Source: an uncultured Prevotella sp. (lineage in GTDB: Bacteria > Bacteroidota > Bacteroidia > Bacteroidales > Bacteroidaceae). From it: a stretch of DNA of 64,000 bases. The notes under the pieces were generated by a model that saw only the letters and a program-made list of their open reading frames with translations, searched no databases and was not told the DNA's origin. The stretch's first letter is position 1. Each line of letters begins with the position of its first letter. The stretch is from contig ONQB01000007.1 of the NCBI GenBank assembly GCA_900319905.1, positions 1 to 64,000 of the forward strand, given 5' to 3'. This document shows, piece after piece, positions 1 to 9,387 of the stretch. A program made the position numbers and the translations under genes.

Positions 1-48
1 GTGCAGAGGTGAATAGAGTGAGAAAAAGTGAAAGAATCGTTGTTCTGA

Positions 49-1395
49 TCATTGCATCTGCCACCAGTCAAAGTTAAACAAGTTGTGCTTCTGCCGTTCA
101 CCGCCACGGAAGACCAGGTAGAGGTCGTGGACACCCTTGGCACCGGTCAGAGAGCACGTGAACTTTTGGTATTGAAACTTTGTGTTTGGTACTTTTACAA
201 CCCCTGCCAGAGCTCCGTTCACGGAGTCGAGTCTCACCTCGATGCGGCCACCGTAGAGCTGAGTGGAACAGGACGCCGTGAACTCGTGTGCTCCTTTCTG
301 AAAGTCCACACCTTTGACAAGGATATACTCGCCGTCGTCGATATCGGTGACAAACGGTGTGTCGTTCCACGGTCCTGAGGGATTCTCGCGTGTGGTCTTC
401 AATCCGTAGCCCCATGCCATCGTCTCAGCTTCCACGCGTCGGAAAGGGTTGAAGGTGCCCACCTGCCGGAGTGTGCAGTCCTGGAAATAGGGCAGTTCCA
501 CGATGGTGCCGTCGGGACGGTAGGTCATCTCTGCCGCGGAGACCGAGCGTCGTTCGGCATGACGGCTGGTCTCAAGGCGCAGGATGTCGTAGTTGAGACC
601 GAAGCAATAGGAGCGTCCCTTGAAGTCGATGATGCCGGGATGGTTGCCGCGGGTGCGTGGCGTGTGGTCCATGATGTGACCCTTGTAGGTCCACGGGCCG
701 GTTGGCGAGTCGCTCATGGCATAGCCGATGCCCTCGGGACAGCAGGTTGAGGCAAAGGCCATGTAGTAGTGGCCCTTGCGCTTATAAAACCACGGGCCTT
801 CCTGATAGTCTTGGATATGAGCCATCTGCATGATGTCGCCACTGGTGGAAATCATATCCTCGTTGAGTTTGATGCAATAGAGATTGGGATTGCCCCAATA
901 CATATAGGCCTGACCGTCATCATCAATAAACACGGTCGGGTCGATGTCGTACCAGTTCTCTTTCTGCCAGACGAGCGGCTTTCCCAGCGGATCGACAAAG
1001 GGACCGTCGGGCGAGTCGGCTACCAGCACGCCAATGCCGTGGCCGTGGATGGGACAATACATATACCATTTGCCGTTGCGCTCCACCACGCATTCGGCCC
1101 AGGCACCATTGTCGCCCTTGTACCACTTGAAGTCGCGCAGTGAGGCCACCGCGCCGTGATCCTGCCAGTTGACCATGTCGGTGGACGTGTAGAGCAGCCA
1201 GTCGCGCATCTTGAATCCCTCGGCGTCGTCCTCGTCGTGGGTGGTATAGAGATAGACGGTGTCGCCGTGGACATAGGGGGCCGGGTCGGCGGTGTACTTG
1301 GTTTGGACGATCGGCATGTTCAAGTCATGCTGTGCCCATGCCATTGTACTGATGGCACCGGCAAGGAAGAGTAATAATGTAGATTTAGTTTGCAT
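49..1395 (-). CDS. secreted GH43 family glycosidase with C-terminal CBM6
   Basis: Predicted exported glycoside hydrolase, probably cleaving alpha-L-arabinofuranosyl or beta-xylosyl linkages in arabinoxylan or arabinan. I chose the ATG at 1395 (448 aa) because it directly precedes a signal peptide (MQTKSTLLLFLAGAI...AWAQ); the frame stays open further upstream without one. The GH43 five-bladed propeller covers about residues 28-300. By family pattern the catalytic base is D37 (in TADPAP), the pKa-modulating Asp is D152 (in WYDIDP) and the general acid is E199 (in YQEGPW). A CBM6-like beta-sandwich follows at about 320-446 (starting RVEAETMAWGYG, ending FNFDWWQM). The gene is monocistronic, with a -7 box at 1564-1571 and a leader of about 165 nt. 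The family is clear; the substrate is inferred. Confidence 0.9.
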   Translation of the reverse strand: MQTKSTLLLFLAGAISTMAWAQHDLNMPIVQTKYTADPAPYVHGDTVYLYTTHDEDDAEGFKMRDWLLYTSTDMVNWQDHGAVASLRDFKWYKGDNGAWAECVVERNGKWYMYCPIHGHGIGVLVADSPDGPFVDPLGKPLVWQKENWYDIDPTVFIDDDGQAYMYWGNPNLYCIKLNEDMISTSGDIMQMAHIQDYQEGPWFYKRKGHYYMAFASTCCPEGIGYAMSDSPTGPWTYKGHIMDHTPRTRGNHPGIIDFKGRSYCFGLNYDILRLETSRHAERRSVSAAEMTYRPDGTIVELPYFQDCTLRQVGTFNPFRRVEAETMAWGYGLKTTRENPSGPWNDTPFVTDIDDGEYILVKGVDFQKGAHEFTASCSTQLYGGRIEVRLDSVNGALAGVVKVPNTKFQYQKFTCSLTGAKGVHDLYLVFRGGERQKHNLFNFDWWQMQ

Positions 1396-1563
1396 AGTGA
1401 TAAACCTTAATACCGCAATTAAGCGTGTGATTGTTATATAAGTTTTGGAGGAACAACTCATTCCTCAGACTTTGTCATTTGCAGTAATTTGACTAACTTA
1501 TGGTCTTTATGGTGTCTTTACGGTGTCGCAAAACCAAAAGAAGCCCAATTCTACATGACATGG

Positions 1564-1571
1564 CAAATTTA
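1564..1571 (-). promoter_or_regulatory. -7 box (TAAATTTG) of the GH43-CBM6 gene
   Basis: Matches the Bacteroidota TAnnTTTG consensus on the minus strand. A TTGG at 1597-1594 could serve as the -33 element with a spacer of about 22 bp. The 70-bp repeat copy at 1613-1682 begins just upstream. Confidence 0.6.
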
Positions 1572-1612
1572 GATAAAATTTACGAATTATAAGCCAATTA
1601 GAGATAAAAAAT

Positions 1613-1682
1613 TAATTATCTTCCTTAACGCTTATACGGATCAAAAAACAAAAGTTTTGTTGACTTAATGAACATCATCACT
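1613..1682. repeat. 70-bp direct repeat, copy 1
   Basis: Matches 1789-1858 at 69 of 70 positions (one A/C difference near the end). Inside is a small inverted repeat, AACAAAA-G-TTTTGTT. It lies upstream of the promoter of the GH43 gene, in the gap between that gene and the 1564-aa protein gene. It may be a regulator-binding region or a duplicated non-coding segment. Confidence 0.85.
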
Positions 1683-1788
1683 CCTGACTTCGTCAATGCG
1701 TCACCCTGAATCTCTTACTATCTCTTATAAGTCACTGATTATCAATAAAGGTATTTTTCTCAACAAACAAACTGATGAAGTCGAGAAA

Positions 1789-1858
1789 TAATTATCTTCC
1801 TTAACGCTTATACGGATCAAAAAACAAAAGTTTTGTTGACTTAATGAACCTCATCACT
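1789..1858. repeat. 70-bp direct repeat, copy 2
   Basis: Second copy, offset 176 bp from the first and in the same orientation. The 106 bp between the copies show no similarity to each other, so this is a spaced duplication and not a tandem array. The rest of 1396-1960 holds no convincing ORF. Confidence 0.85.
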
Positions 1859-1960
1859 TACCAAGCTTTCCTTATAGGACACAGAGGATATTTTCCGTGG
1901 ATCCGGTGCGCCGTGTAAAGACAATTCAAAAAGTGACGAAAACAGAAGAACGATATTTAT

Positions 1961-1996
1961 AAAAAAACACTGCCAGCTGAGAGACAGCTGGCAGTG
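1961..1996 (-). terminator. intrinsic terminator of the 1564-aa protein gene
   Basis: Perfect 12-bp stem, CACTGCCAGCTG (1968-1979) with CAGCTGGCAGTG (1985-1996), and a 5-nt loop. Read on the minus strand it is followed by seven T (1967-1961). It lies about 35 bp past the stop codon at 2032. Confidence 0.85.
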
Positions 1997-2031
1997 TGGA
2001 GAATGGAGCGTATCGCTTGGAAGGATACGTA

Positions 2032-5000
2032 TTACTTGATTACTTTTTTAGTAGTGCGGTTGCCTTGCTTCATGAGGTAGACACCACTATGAGCCTGTTG
2101 GGAACCTACTTTCTGTCCATTGAGGTTGTAGTACTCAACCGGAGTGTTGTTGTCGGTTGCCACCTTTTCAATGCCGTCGGTGTTGCTCACGGTGAAGTCG
2201 ATGGTGCTCATGGCACTTTCTCCCGATGTGTAAGATGATTTGACACCTGCGGTGTGCTTGCCAACAGAGAGATTGGTGAACTCATATTCCGTCTCATCTT
2301 GCTGCGCTACCTTTACACCGTCGAGATACACTTCGTAAGCACCGTCGAGTGACGGCATGCGGCGTACAGCGTTGTGTCTTGCCGGCATGTAGCTTGGTGT
2401 GGCGGGCAGGGCGTCGGCATAGCCGAAGGCCACGTCGTCGATGAGCAGGCAACGGCTCTTGCCAGCCTTCGTCACGGCACGCAGGGCGACATACTTGGCA
2501 TCGGCCGGTATGTCGTACTCACGGTAGAGCCAACTGTAATAGGACTCAACCGACAGGCTGTCGATGCGTGTGAAGGCAGACGGCTCAGCCGTCGTGGTGG
2601 AGTAGAGCACCTCCAGCTGCTCGGGATAACCCCATGGGTCGGCGGAGTTGGCGTAGAAGCGATACTTGAAGTCCTTGGTGAAGTGAAGCTTCGGTGTGAT
2701 GAGCCAGTCGTCCTCATCGGCATCTGTGGTGCCCCAGTCAGCCAGTGCTTTCTGACCGGAGTGCGGGCGCAGACTGCTGTAGTAGTCGACCAGTGTGCTG
2801 CCGTCGCTCTCCTTGACTTCATAGGGATTGAATACGATGAAGGCCATTGGTTGGAAGGCGTTGGGCCAGGGCGAGTCGCTGCCCGTGTTGAAGGCACCGG
2901 TTCCGGCTCCGTCACCGTCGATATACTGCCAGCCGAGTTGACCCGGAGAGTTGATGGCAAAGTCGGTGTGACCCTCAAAGTCGTCGGCATAGCAATTCTC
3001 ATAGTTCCAGATGAAGGTACGTGCGTCGTCGCTGCTGCCTTTCTCAATTATCAGGTTGTAGGGCTTCACAATCTTCTCAGTCAGGTTCAGCGTGAAGCTG
3101 TAGCTGTCGTCGTCGGAGAGGTTGACCAGCGAGTCCACCGGGCTGAAGCCGTCGAGCGTGACGTGCATCTCGTAGTTGGTTTTCCAGACATTGCTGATGG
3201 TAGCCTCGCCGTTGTCGTCGAGTGCAGCCTCGTAATAGTGCTTGCCATCACCGTTGATGAGCACCACCTTGGCACCATAGGCCTCGTTGTCGGGCGTGTT
3301 GGTGATGGCATGAATCTTCACCGTTGTACTCATCTTGTTGCCGATGGAGTCGGAGATGACGGCAGTGGAGAGGGTATCGCCCGTGTAGACCGTCTTCACG
3401 GCGTAGGCGTAGACGCCTTTCTCCAGATTGCCCCACTGGGTGTCGGCATAAGAGCGGCTGGCCTGCTTCTCGGAGAGGAGTGTCCATGCACTCTCGTTGG
3501 CCTCGTCGGTGGTCTTCATGCGGTAGACATTGTAGCGAACGCGTTGCTGTATCACTTTCCGGGCAAGCGGTGCGGGCGCATCCAGCTGCTTGATAGTAGG
3601 ATTGTGGGAATCCAGCACTGCATTGTCGGCAGTAGCATTGGTTGCAGAGAAGATGAACCTTGGTGCTTTGGCAGCCAGACTGTCTTCGGCCACAGTGTAG
3701 GGTGCTGCCATGGTGCGCAGGAGGAAGTTGTGGTGCAGGCTCGTGCTTGACTGGCTCTCCAGGTAGCCGAACTGGCCAGTGGTATAGTCAGAGGCGAAGC
3801 AGTTGGTGTTCTCCTTGAAAGGATACTTCTGGCTGTCGCCGTCACCGTCGATGCCGATGCCGAGGAAGCCGTTGCTGGCGATGGTGGCGAAGTAACCGCG
3901 CGGCGCGTCGATGGCGGCGGGCAGCGTGTAGGTGTTCCACTGGTCGTCTGTGCATGGCACGTAGGTGTTCTCGTAGAGCAGGTTGGACGTCGGGTTGCCT
4001 TCGTCGTCGAGGTCGAAGATGCGTACGGCCACGCTGTAGTGTGTCGTAGAGGATGTGCTGGCAATGTAATATTGTATGCCGGAGACAAGAGACGGTGTGC
4101 GGTTGATGACACCGAACACGCTATTGGTAGTGCCACTTTGCAGACCCACCGTTGTGGTGAGGGTACCGTCGTCGATGCGGTTGACTACCGCGTCGTTGGC
4201 TGGTGCGTCCCATGTGACGTTCACGGTGTTGGCATTGGTCGTGTCGACAGCTGCCGTTAGGTGTGTGGCCGGACGGATGTCGTCGCGCAGCACGATGCTG
4301 AACGACTGGTCGCTGTCGGCCTTGAAGTTGGCGGTATGGCTCTTGAGCTTGTTCTTCGTCACGCTGATGGCGTAATAGTCGTTCTTATACACGCCGCTGA
4401 TGCTGAACTTACCGTTGGCGTCAGTGCTGGCCGAGTAGGCGTTGTAACCGCTAATCTCGACATCGGCCCCGCTGACGGCGTCGCCGGCGATGTCCTTCAC
4501 CTCACCGGAGATGGTGTAGGTGGGCAGGGCGGTGAGGGCGATGTCGGTCTGGGTTGTCTCGTACTCGGTCACGCTGGCTTGTGCCTGAGTGTTCTCGTAG
4601 CCCAAGGCCGTGACATTCACGGTGTGGGTGCCTTCCGGCAGATAATACAGCTTGTAGTTGCCTTCAGCGTCGGTGGTTGCGTTGAACTCGCCGCCGTTGA
4701 CCGTCACGGTGGCACCTGCCACGGCTTTGCCTTCGGCCGTCACTTTACCGCTGATGTAGCCTTCATGGTCTTCGCCGATGACGACGTTTTTCAGATAAAG
4801 GCCGAAGTAGGCATAGGGCGTGCGCTGGAGGAAGCTGAAATAGTAGTTGCCGTCCTCGCTGACCACAGGCAGGTTGGAGCGCAGCGTGTGAGCATTGTTG
4901 CCACTGATGAGGAAGTTGTTGATGCTGTCTTGCTCGGCAATCTCCTGTCCCTTGCCGAATCCGATGGACAGCTGCTCGGTCACCTTCTTGTTGTTAGGAC

Positions 5001-6726
5001 AGGCCAGGAAGGTGATCTTATAGTGCTTGTCTTTCAGCAGATGGATATAAGGCGATATCAGCCAGTTGGCCGGAGCGAAGTTGGCGTAGTTGTATCCGGC
5101 ATAGGCACCGCCGAATGACCATGACGAGGGTGCTTGCCATGTCCAGGAGGTGTAGTCGCCGTCGGCGTCGACGGTCTTCCACAGGTCGAAGTTCTCCTGT
5201 GCGGCCAGCAGCGTGTCGGGCACCTCGATGGCCGGACCGAGAATGGTGGTCTCCGAGACGGTGGCTGCGCTGCTGTATCCATCGGCCTTGGCCACTACCC
5301 GGTACTGGTATTTGCTCAGTTTGTGGATTGTGGTATCCGTGAAGGAGCATCCCTTCACGTCGCTTGCCACCTGGGTGGAGTCGGGCAGACGCATGATGTC
5401 GTAAGTCAGGGCGGTGGTGTCGATGTACGCATCTTGTTTGCCCTTGGTAGGAGCCGTCCAACTGATGACAGCGTTGGGAATCTCATTTTTCACGCTCAAG
5501 TTAGTGACGCTCTGCGGGTCGCCCGTGCCGATATAAGCCCCGGTGGTCACGCGGTCGCCGTGTCCCATGTCGTTGACACCCACCAGACGGTAGTTATAGT
5601 AACCGCGTGCAGGCACCTGATCGGTGTAGGTCTCATGTCCGCCAATCGTTGGGTTGGCGATGCGGTGAATCTCCACGCCGTTGCGGTAGATGATCATTGA
5701 GTCGAGATCTTCCAGCGTGCCTCCTCGTCCATAGGTCTTGGAGGGATTGTCCCATTCCAGCGTGGCCGAGAGTGTGCCTTGTTCTCCCGCCTTGACGGTG
5801 AAGTTCTGTGCCTTCTGCGGTGCGCTGGCTTCAGCCACCTTGAAGGTCACGGTGTTGCCCTGCAGCAGGTCGTTGAGGCTCGGTAACACCTTGATGGGTG
5901 TCACGTGTGCCGTCGTGGGGTCTATGCTGACAAGCTCGGCTCCACTGCCATGACCACCCATTGAGGGGTGCTGGTAGAGGTAAAGGTAGAGCTTGTCGGT
6001 GTTGTTGTCGAAGAACAGGTCGGCGGCGCCGGCATACTGCAAGGCGTTGCCTGGCAGATAGTCGAGGGCGCCTACTAAGGTGCAGGCTGCCGTCTCCTTG
6101 TCCACCTTATACAGTCCGCCCCAATAGCTCACGCCGTACATCTCGCCGTCGTAGTTCATAGCCAGGGCCACGAGTGACTCGCCGAAGTCGGGGTATTGCT
6201 GCGCGTTCTCAGTGAGGCGGTCGAAGGTGAAAGTGCCTACCACCGTGGTGTTGCCCGTAGCCGGATCCAGTATCTGCAGCTTGTCGCCTACCGAGCTGGG
6301 CGAATTGCCGCAATACATGGTGCCGGTCTGGTAGTCGTACTCCTCCTCACCGAAAATTGGGCCATTGTCCGTGGAGCCCAGGTTCTTCACCTGCTTCGAA
6401 GTCTTTGAGTCGAAGTCGTATTCCCAGAAACCGTCGGACTGGTAGCCGCTCATCGTCTGTGTGTAACGCACGTAATAGTACTTGCCATTGACGTAGATGC
6501 CGCCGGCGAGTGACTCATACCTGCGCGAAGTGTCGTCCCCGGTCAGATCGATCTTTTGCACCAGTTGTTTGTTGGTCACCCCCGTGTCGCACAACTCGTA
6601 CGAGTAGATGCCGGGGGTATCGTCCCTTTGTGTGCTCAGACCGTAAACCGTTTGCGCTGTCGCGTACGTGCCGCTGCCCAATGACAGCAGCAGTATGGAC
6701 AGTGCTCGAAGTGAATAGTGTCTCAT
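2032..6726 (-). CDS. large secreted multidomain protein (FnIII, carboxypeptidase-regulatory-like, choice-of-anchor J)
   Basis: Predicted cell-surface or secreted protein of 1564 aa with signal peptide MRHYSLRALSILLLSLG...ATAQ. Roughly in order: a propeller-like region (25-300, with repeated G-x-L-Y/M-Y-G-V strands); fibronectin III-like modules (about 305-500); a cleaved-adhesin/choice-of-anchor-J-like domain (505-650, ending in NWLISPYIHL-type strands); two carboxypeptidase-regulatory-like repeats (about 655-815, both with G-x-V-x-D/A ... G-x-Y/F motifs); another FnIII region; a second J-like domain (about 1240-1420, with DDWLITPKL). The last 45 residues form a sorting-like tail (EYYNLNGQKV...GVYLMKQG). 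No catalytic motif was recognised. The architecture is related to the proteins at 41216-45589 and 48811-53274. It is probably an adhesin or carbohydrate/protein-binding surface factor; function unknown. Confidence 0.85.
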   Translation of the reverse strand: MRHYSLRALSILLLSLGSGTYATAQTVYGLSTQRDDTPGIYSYELCDTGVTNKQLVQKIDLTGDDTSRRYESLAGGIYVNGKYYYVRYTQTMSGYQSDGFWEYDFDSKTSKQVKNLGSTDNGPIFGEEEYDYQTGTMYCGNSPSSVGDKLQILDPATGNTTVVGTFTFDRLTENAQQYPDFGESLVALAMNYDGEMYGVSYWGGLYKVDKETAACTLVGALDYLPGNALQYAGAADLFFDNNTDKLYLYLYQHPSMGGHGSGAELVSIDPTTAHVTPIKVLPSLNDLLQGNTVTFKVAEASAPQKAQNFTVKAGEQGTLSATLEWDNPSKTYGRGGTLEDLDSMIIYRNGVEIHRIANPTIGGHETYTDQVPARGYYNYRLVGVNDMGHGDRVTTGAYIGTGDPQSVTNLSVKNEIPNAVISWTAPTKGKQDAYIDTTALTYDIMRLPDSTQVASDVKGCSFTDTTIHKLSKYQYRVVAKADGYSSAATVSETTILGPAIEVPDTLLAAQENFDLWKTVDADGDYTSWTWQAPSSWSFGGAYAGYNYANFAPANWLISPYIHLLKDKHYKITFLACPNNKKVTEQLSIGFGKGQEIAEQDSINNFLISGNNAHTLRSNLPVVSEDGNYYFSFLQRTPYAYFGLYLKNVVIGEDHEGYISGKVTAEGKAVAGATVTVNGGEFNATTDAEGNYKLYYLPEGTHTVNVTALGYENTQAQASVTEYETTQTDIALTALPTYTISGEVKDIAGDAVSGADVEISGYNAYSASTDANGKFSISGVYKNDYYAISVTKNKLKSHTANFKADSDQSFSIVLRDDIRPATHLTAAVDTTNANTVNVTWDAPANDAVVNRIDDGTLTTTVGLQSGTTNSVFGVINRTPSLVSGIQYYIASTSSTTHYSVAVRIFDLDDEGNPTSNLLYENTYVPCTDDQWNTYTLPAAIDAPRGYFATIASNGFLGIGIDGDGDSQKYPFKENTNCFASDYTTGQFGYLESQSSTSLHHNFLLRTMAAPYTVAEDSLAAKAPRFIFSATNATADNAVLDSHNPTIKQLDAPAPLARKVIQQRVRYNVYRMKTTDEANESAWTLLSEKQASRSYADTQWGNLEKGVYAYAVKTVYTGDTLSTAVISDSIGNKMSTTVKIHAITNTPDNEAYGAKVVLINGDGKHYYEAALDDNGEATISNVWKTNYEMHVTLDGFSPVDSLVNLSDDDSYSFTLNLTEKIVKPYNLIIEKGSSDDARTFIWNYENCYADDFEGHTDFAINSPGQLGWQYIDGDGAGTGAFNTGSDSPWPNAFQPMAFIVFNPYEVKESDGSTLVDYYSSLRPHSGQKALADWGTTDADEDDWLITPKLHFTKDFKYRFYANSADPWGYPEQLEVLYSTTTAEPSAFTRIDSLSVESYYSWLYREYDIPADAKYVALRAVTKAGKSRCLLIDDVAFGYADALPATPSYMPARHNAVRRMPSLDGAYEVYLDGVKVAQQDETEYEFTNLSVGKHTAGVKSSYTSGESAMSTIDFTVSNTDGIEKVATDNNTPVEYYNLNGQKVGSQQAHSGVYLMKQGNRTTKKVIK

Positions 6727-6779
6727 AAGCTAAGAATTATAATGAGTGTAAATATGTTTTAAAGCTAAAATCTCAAATG

Positions 6780-6787
6780 CAAAATTA
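6780..6787 (-). promoter_or_regulatory. -7 box (TAATTTTG) of the 1564-aa protein gene
   Basis: Good TAnnTTTG match about 55 bp upstream of the ATG at 6726. The 20-bp element at 6833-6852 begins exactly 46 bp further upstream. Confidence 0.65.
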
Positions 6788-6832
6788 AATAAATGTGCTG
6801 GCGAAATGCGACAAAAAGCCATAAAATATCGT

Positions 6833-6852
6833 GCTGTCAGTTTTTATCTATA
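6833..6852. promoter_or_regulatory. shared 20-bp upstream element, copy 1
   Basis: Reads GCTGTCAGTTTTTATCTATA on the plus strand and matches 11302-11321 at 19 of 20 positions. It lies between the divergent promoters of the 1564-aa protein and the M6 protease. It is a candidate operator; the protein that would bind it is unknown. Confidence 0.45.
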
Positions 6853-6905
6853 TAGAAATTGATACAACGAGGGGTTGTTTTCTATCATATTGAAAGATTT
6901 CTTCG

Positions 6906-6913
6906 TAATTTTG
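6906..6913 (+). promoter_or_regulatory. -7 box (TAATTTTG) of the M6 protease gene
   Basis: TAnnTTTG match about 33 bp before the ATG at 6947. No clear TTTG -33 box is visible at the usual distance. Confidence 0.6.
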
Positions 6914-6946
6914 CAATCAAAATAAAACGCAAAACTTTACGCATTT

Positions 6947-9379
6947 ATGAATCACTTACATCTTATTACAACGGCTGTCATGGCATGCTCTGTGCTTGTC
7001 ATGTCGGCCATGCCCGCCTATCGTGGCAAGATCAAACGCGTGCAGCCGGATGGCACCGTCATTACCACCTTATTGCTGGGTGATGAGCATCGCAGTTGCA
7101 TCACTACAACGGATGGCTATGCCATACAGAAAGGCAGCGACGGTTATTACCATTATCTCATGGCGAAAGACGACCGCACGTTTACGGTTGAGGGTGCGCC
7201 TGTTGCAAGAAGTGTGACGGAGCGATCGGCTTCCGACCGTCTTTTCCTGCAGAAGGCCGCCAAGGCTTCGGCACTGTTGGCGCAGCCGGCCCGGACTGCA
7301 CCTAAGCGGGTCGCTACAGCGGACAGCAAGATGGAGTTCAGCAAGATGCGCATGCGCGACTTCCCCGCTAAGGGCAATTTCAAGGGATTGGTGGTGCTCG
7401 CGCAGTTCCAGAATGCCAAGTTTACTTATCCCAAAAACTATTTCGACCGTCTGCTCAATGAGGAGGGGTTCAGCGAGAACGGCGCCTACGGAAGCGCCCA
7501 CGACTACTACTACGCGCAGAGCATGGGACAGTTTAATGCCACCTTCGACGTGGTGGGTCCTGTGACGCTCTCGCACGACTATGCTTATTATGGGGTTGAC
7601 AGCAAGAATATTTTTGGCTACAACACAGGTGATAAGGATGGCGCCAAGGCCATTGCCGAGGCTGTGCAACTGGCCGACAGCCTTGTGGACTATAGCCAGT
7701 ACGACAAGGACGGAGATGGAAAGGTCGATATGGTGTATGTGATCTATGCGGGCTATGGAGAGAATTTCGGCGCTGACCCCAATACGATATGGCCGCACCA
7801 ATATGAACTGTCTGAGGCCGGATACAACATTAAGCTCGACGGAAAGACGCTCGACACGTATGCCTGTTCGGCGGAGCTGTATGGCAGTGAGGGTCAGAAG
7901 CCTTGCGGCATAGGGCCGCTGTGCCATGAGTTCGGCCATGTGCTGGGCTTTGCCGATCATTATAACACCTCTTCCTCAACTGATTATGAGCTTGGCCGGT
8001 ACGATATCATGGACTATGGGGCTTACAACGACTCCACTAACGTGCCTCCAGTCTACAATGCATTCGAGCGTCTTTCGCTCGGATGGATGACACCACGCGT
8101 CATCCATGATCCGGCCGACGGACTTTCGTTGGAGAACATTGCGGAAAGCAATGAGGCCTATGTCATCCCCACCAATGCCGCCAATCAATACTATCTGCTT
8201 GAGAACCATCAGCAAACGGGTTGGGACAAGGACATCAGTGGCAGTGGCTTGATGATTACGCATCTTGACTTTGACAAGGGCAGTTGGACGAACAACACCG
8301 TCAACACCACCTCTGACCATCGCCGTTTCTATTTGGTTTGTGCCGACAACGATGGCGCCTATGACGCTGTTGTGGGCAGAGTGACAGAGAAAAACGACCT
8401 CTATCCTTACCGCAACAATGGTGTTGTGGTGAACGATGCCTTCACCGACGAGAGCACACCGGCGGCCGAAACCTTCGGATATGGCACGCTGGACCATTGG
8501 ATAACAGATGTCAGGAACAACGATGGCGTGGTGACTTTCAATTATAGGGCCAACCACTGCAAGACACCAACCAGTGTGCGTGCAACGGCTGTCAGGGACG
8601 ACGGGCTCACCCTGCAATGGGACGACATGGCGGCAACGGCTGCTTACAACGTGCGCTATCATAAGATGGTGTACGAGTCGACCCTTCCCGTGGCTTATAC
8701 CGACGGCAAGCATACGCTGAACGCGTCGACGCTCTCGCTGCCGATGCTTAACCTGAGTGCTGCCAACGGCCAGTTTGCCGTGATCGTAAAGGCCTGCAGC
8801 GACCAGGGACACACGCCCGTCTTTACGGTCAGCGCCAATGGCAAGCAAGGCCGCACGAGGCTGTCGGCCACGCAGCGCAACTACATCTTCCACTTCGACA
8901 ATGGACTGACACAGACGGGCATCAGCATGGTTGTGGCTAAGGACGTTGCGCATATCGACACCATTGTCGTGGTGCGTGGTGACGGCTCGGCCTTCTCGGG
9001 CAATGCCTACAGGGTGTCGGTGACGGGCACGGCCGCATCGACTACCAATGTGGAGGTGAGCGACTCGCTCATTGCTGCTGACACCACTGAGGTGGACGGC
9101 ATAGGGACGAACCTGCTGGTGCTTGACAACCTGGAGAAAGATGCCTATTATGGCTTTGAAGTGCAGACGCAGGCATCAGGCAACTTGAAGGAGAGCCCTT
9201 GGTCGGCACCTCACATCGCCTTGACCAATGCGGCGGCTGCTGTCACCTCTCTTCGGAAGGAGGAAGGCATGGAACCACAGTATTTTACCATTGAGGGTCT
9301 CAAACTAAACCGCGCTCCCCAATGCGGTTTTTACATTGAGAAGCGCGGTAAAACGTCGTTTAAGAAGATGGCCCATTGA
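6947..9379 (+). CDS. secreted M6 family metalloprotease
   Basis: Predicted extracellular zinc endopeptidase of the M6 (immune inhibitor A-like) family, 810 aa. The start is supported by a signal peptide (MNHLHLITTAVMACSVLVMSAMPAY). The zinc site is HEFGH at 327-331, continuing VLGFAD, so H327 and H331 bind zinc, E328 is catalytic and D337 is the probable third ligand of the HExxHxxGxxD pattern. A Met-turn-like DIMDYG follows. After the protease domain (about 120-530) there are FnIII-like and beta-sandwich segments, then a C-terminal sorting-like tail (QYFTIEGLKL...GFYIEKRG). It converges on the 603-aa gene, with only 8 bp between stop codons and no dedicated terminator apart from a small AAACCGC/GCGGTTT hairpin (9307-9330) inside the end of the gene. 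Family confident; substrate unknown. Confidence 0.92.
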   Translation: MNHLHLITTAVMACSVLVMSAMPAYRGKIKRVQPDGTVITTLLLGDEHRSCITTTDGYAIQKGSDGYYHYLMAKDDRTFTVEGAPVARSVTERSASDRLFLQKAAKASALLAQPARTAPKRVATADSKMEFSKMRMRDFPAKGNFKGLVVLAQFQNAKFTYPKNYFDRLLNEEGFSENGAYGSAHDYYYAQSMGQFNATFDVVGPVTLSHDYAYYGVDSKNIFGYNTGDKDGAKAIAEAVQLADSLVDYSQYDKDGDGKVDMVYVIYAGYGENFGADPNTIWPHQYELSEAGYNIKLDGKTLDTYACSAELYGSEGQKPCGIGPLCHEFGHVLGFADHYNTSSSTDYELGRYDIMDYGAYNDSTNVPPVYNAFERLSLGWMTPRVIHDPADGLSLENIAESNEAYVIPTNAANQYYLLENHQQTGWDKDISGSGLMITHLDFDKGSWTNNTVNTTSDHRRFYLVCADNDGAYDAVVGRVTEKNDLYPYRNNGVVVNDAFTDESTPAAETFGYGTLDHWITDVRNNDGVVTFNYRANHCKTPTSVRATAVRDDGLTLQWDDMAATAAYNVRYHKMVYESTLPVAYTDGKHTLNASTLSLPMLNLSAANGQFAVIVKACSDQGHTPVFTVSANGKQGRTRLSATQRNYIFHFDNGLTQTGISMVVAKDVAHIDTIVVVRGDGSAFSGNAYRVSVTGTAASTTNVEVSDSLIAADTTEVDGIGTNLLVLDNLEKDAYYGFEVQTQASGNLKESPWSAPHIALTNAAAAVTSLRKEEGMEPQYFTIEGLKLNRAPQCGFYIEKRGKTSFKKMAH

Positions 9380-9387
9380 TGGGAGGC

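Noticed and set aside
2374..3750. 458-aa plus-strand ORF opposite the 1564-aa protein gene
   Set aside because: Shadow frame: biased composition (Val, Gly, Arg rich), no start signals, and it is wholly antisense to a clear signal-peptide protein.
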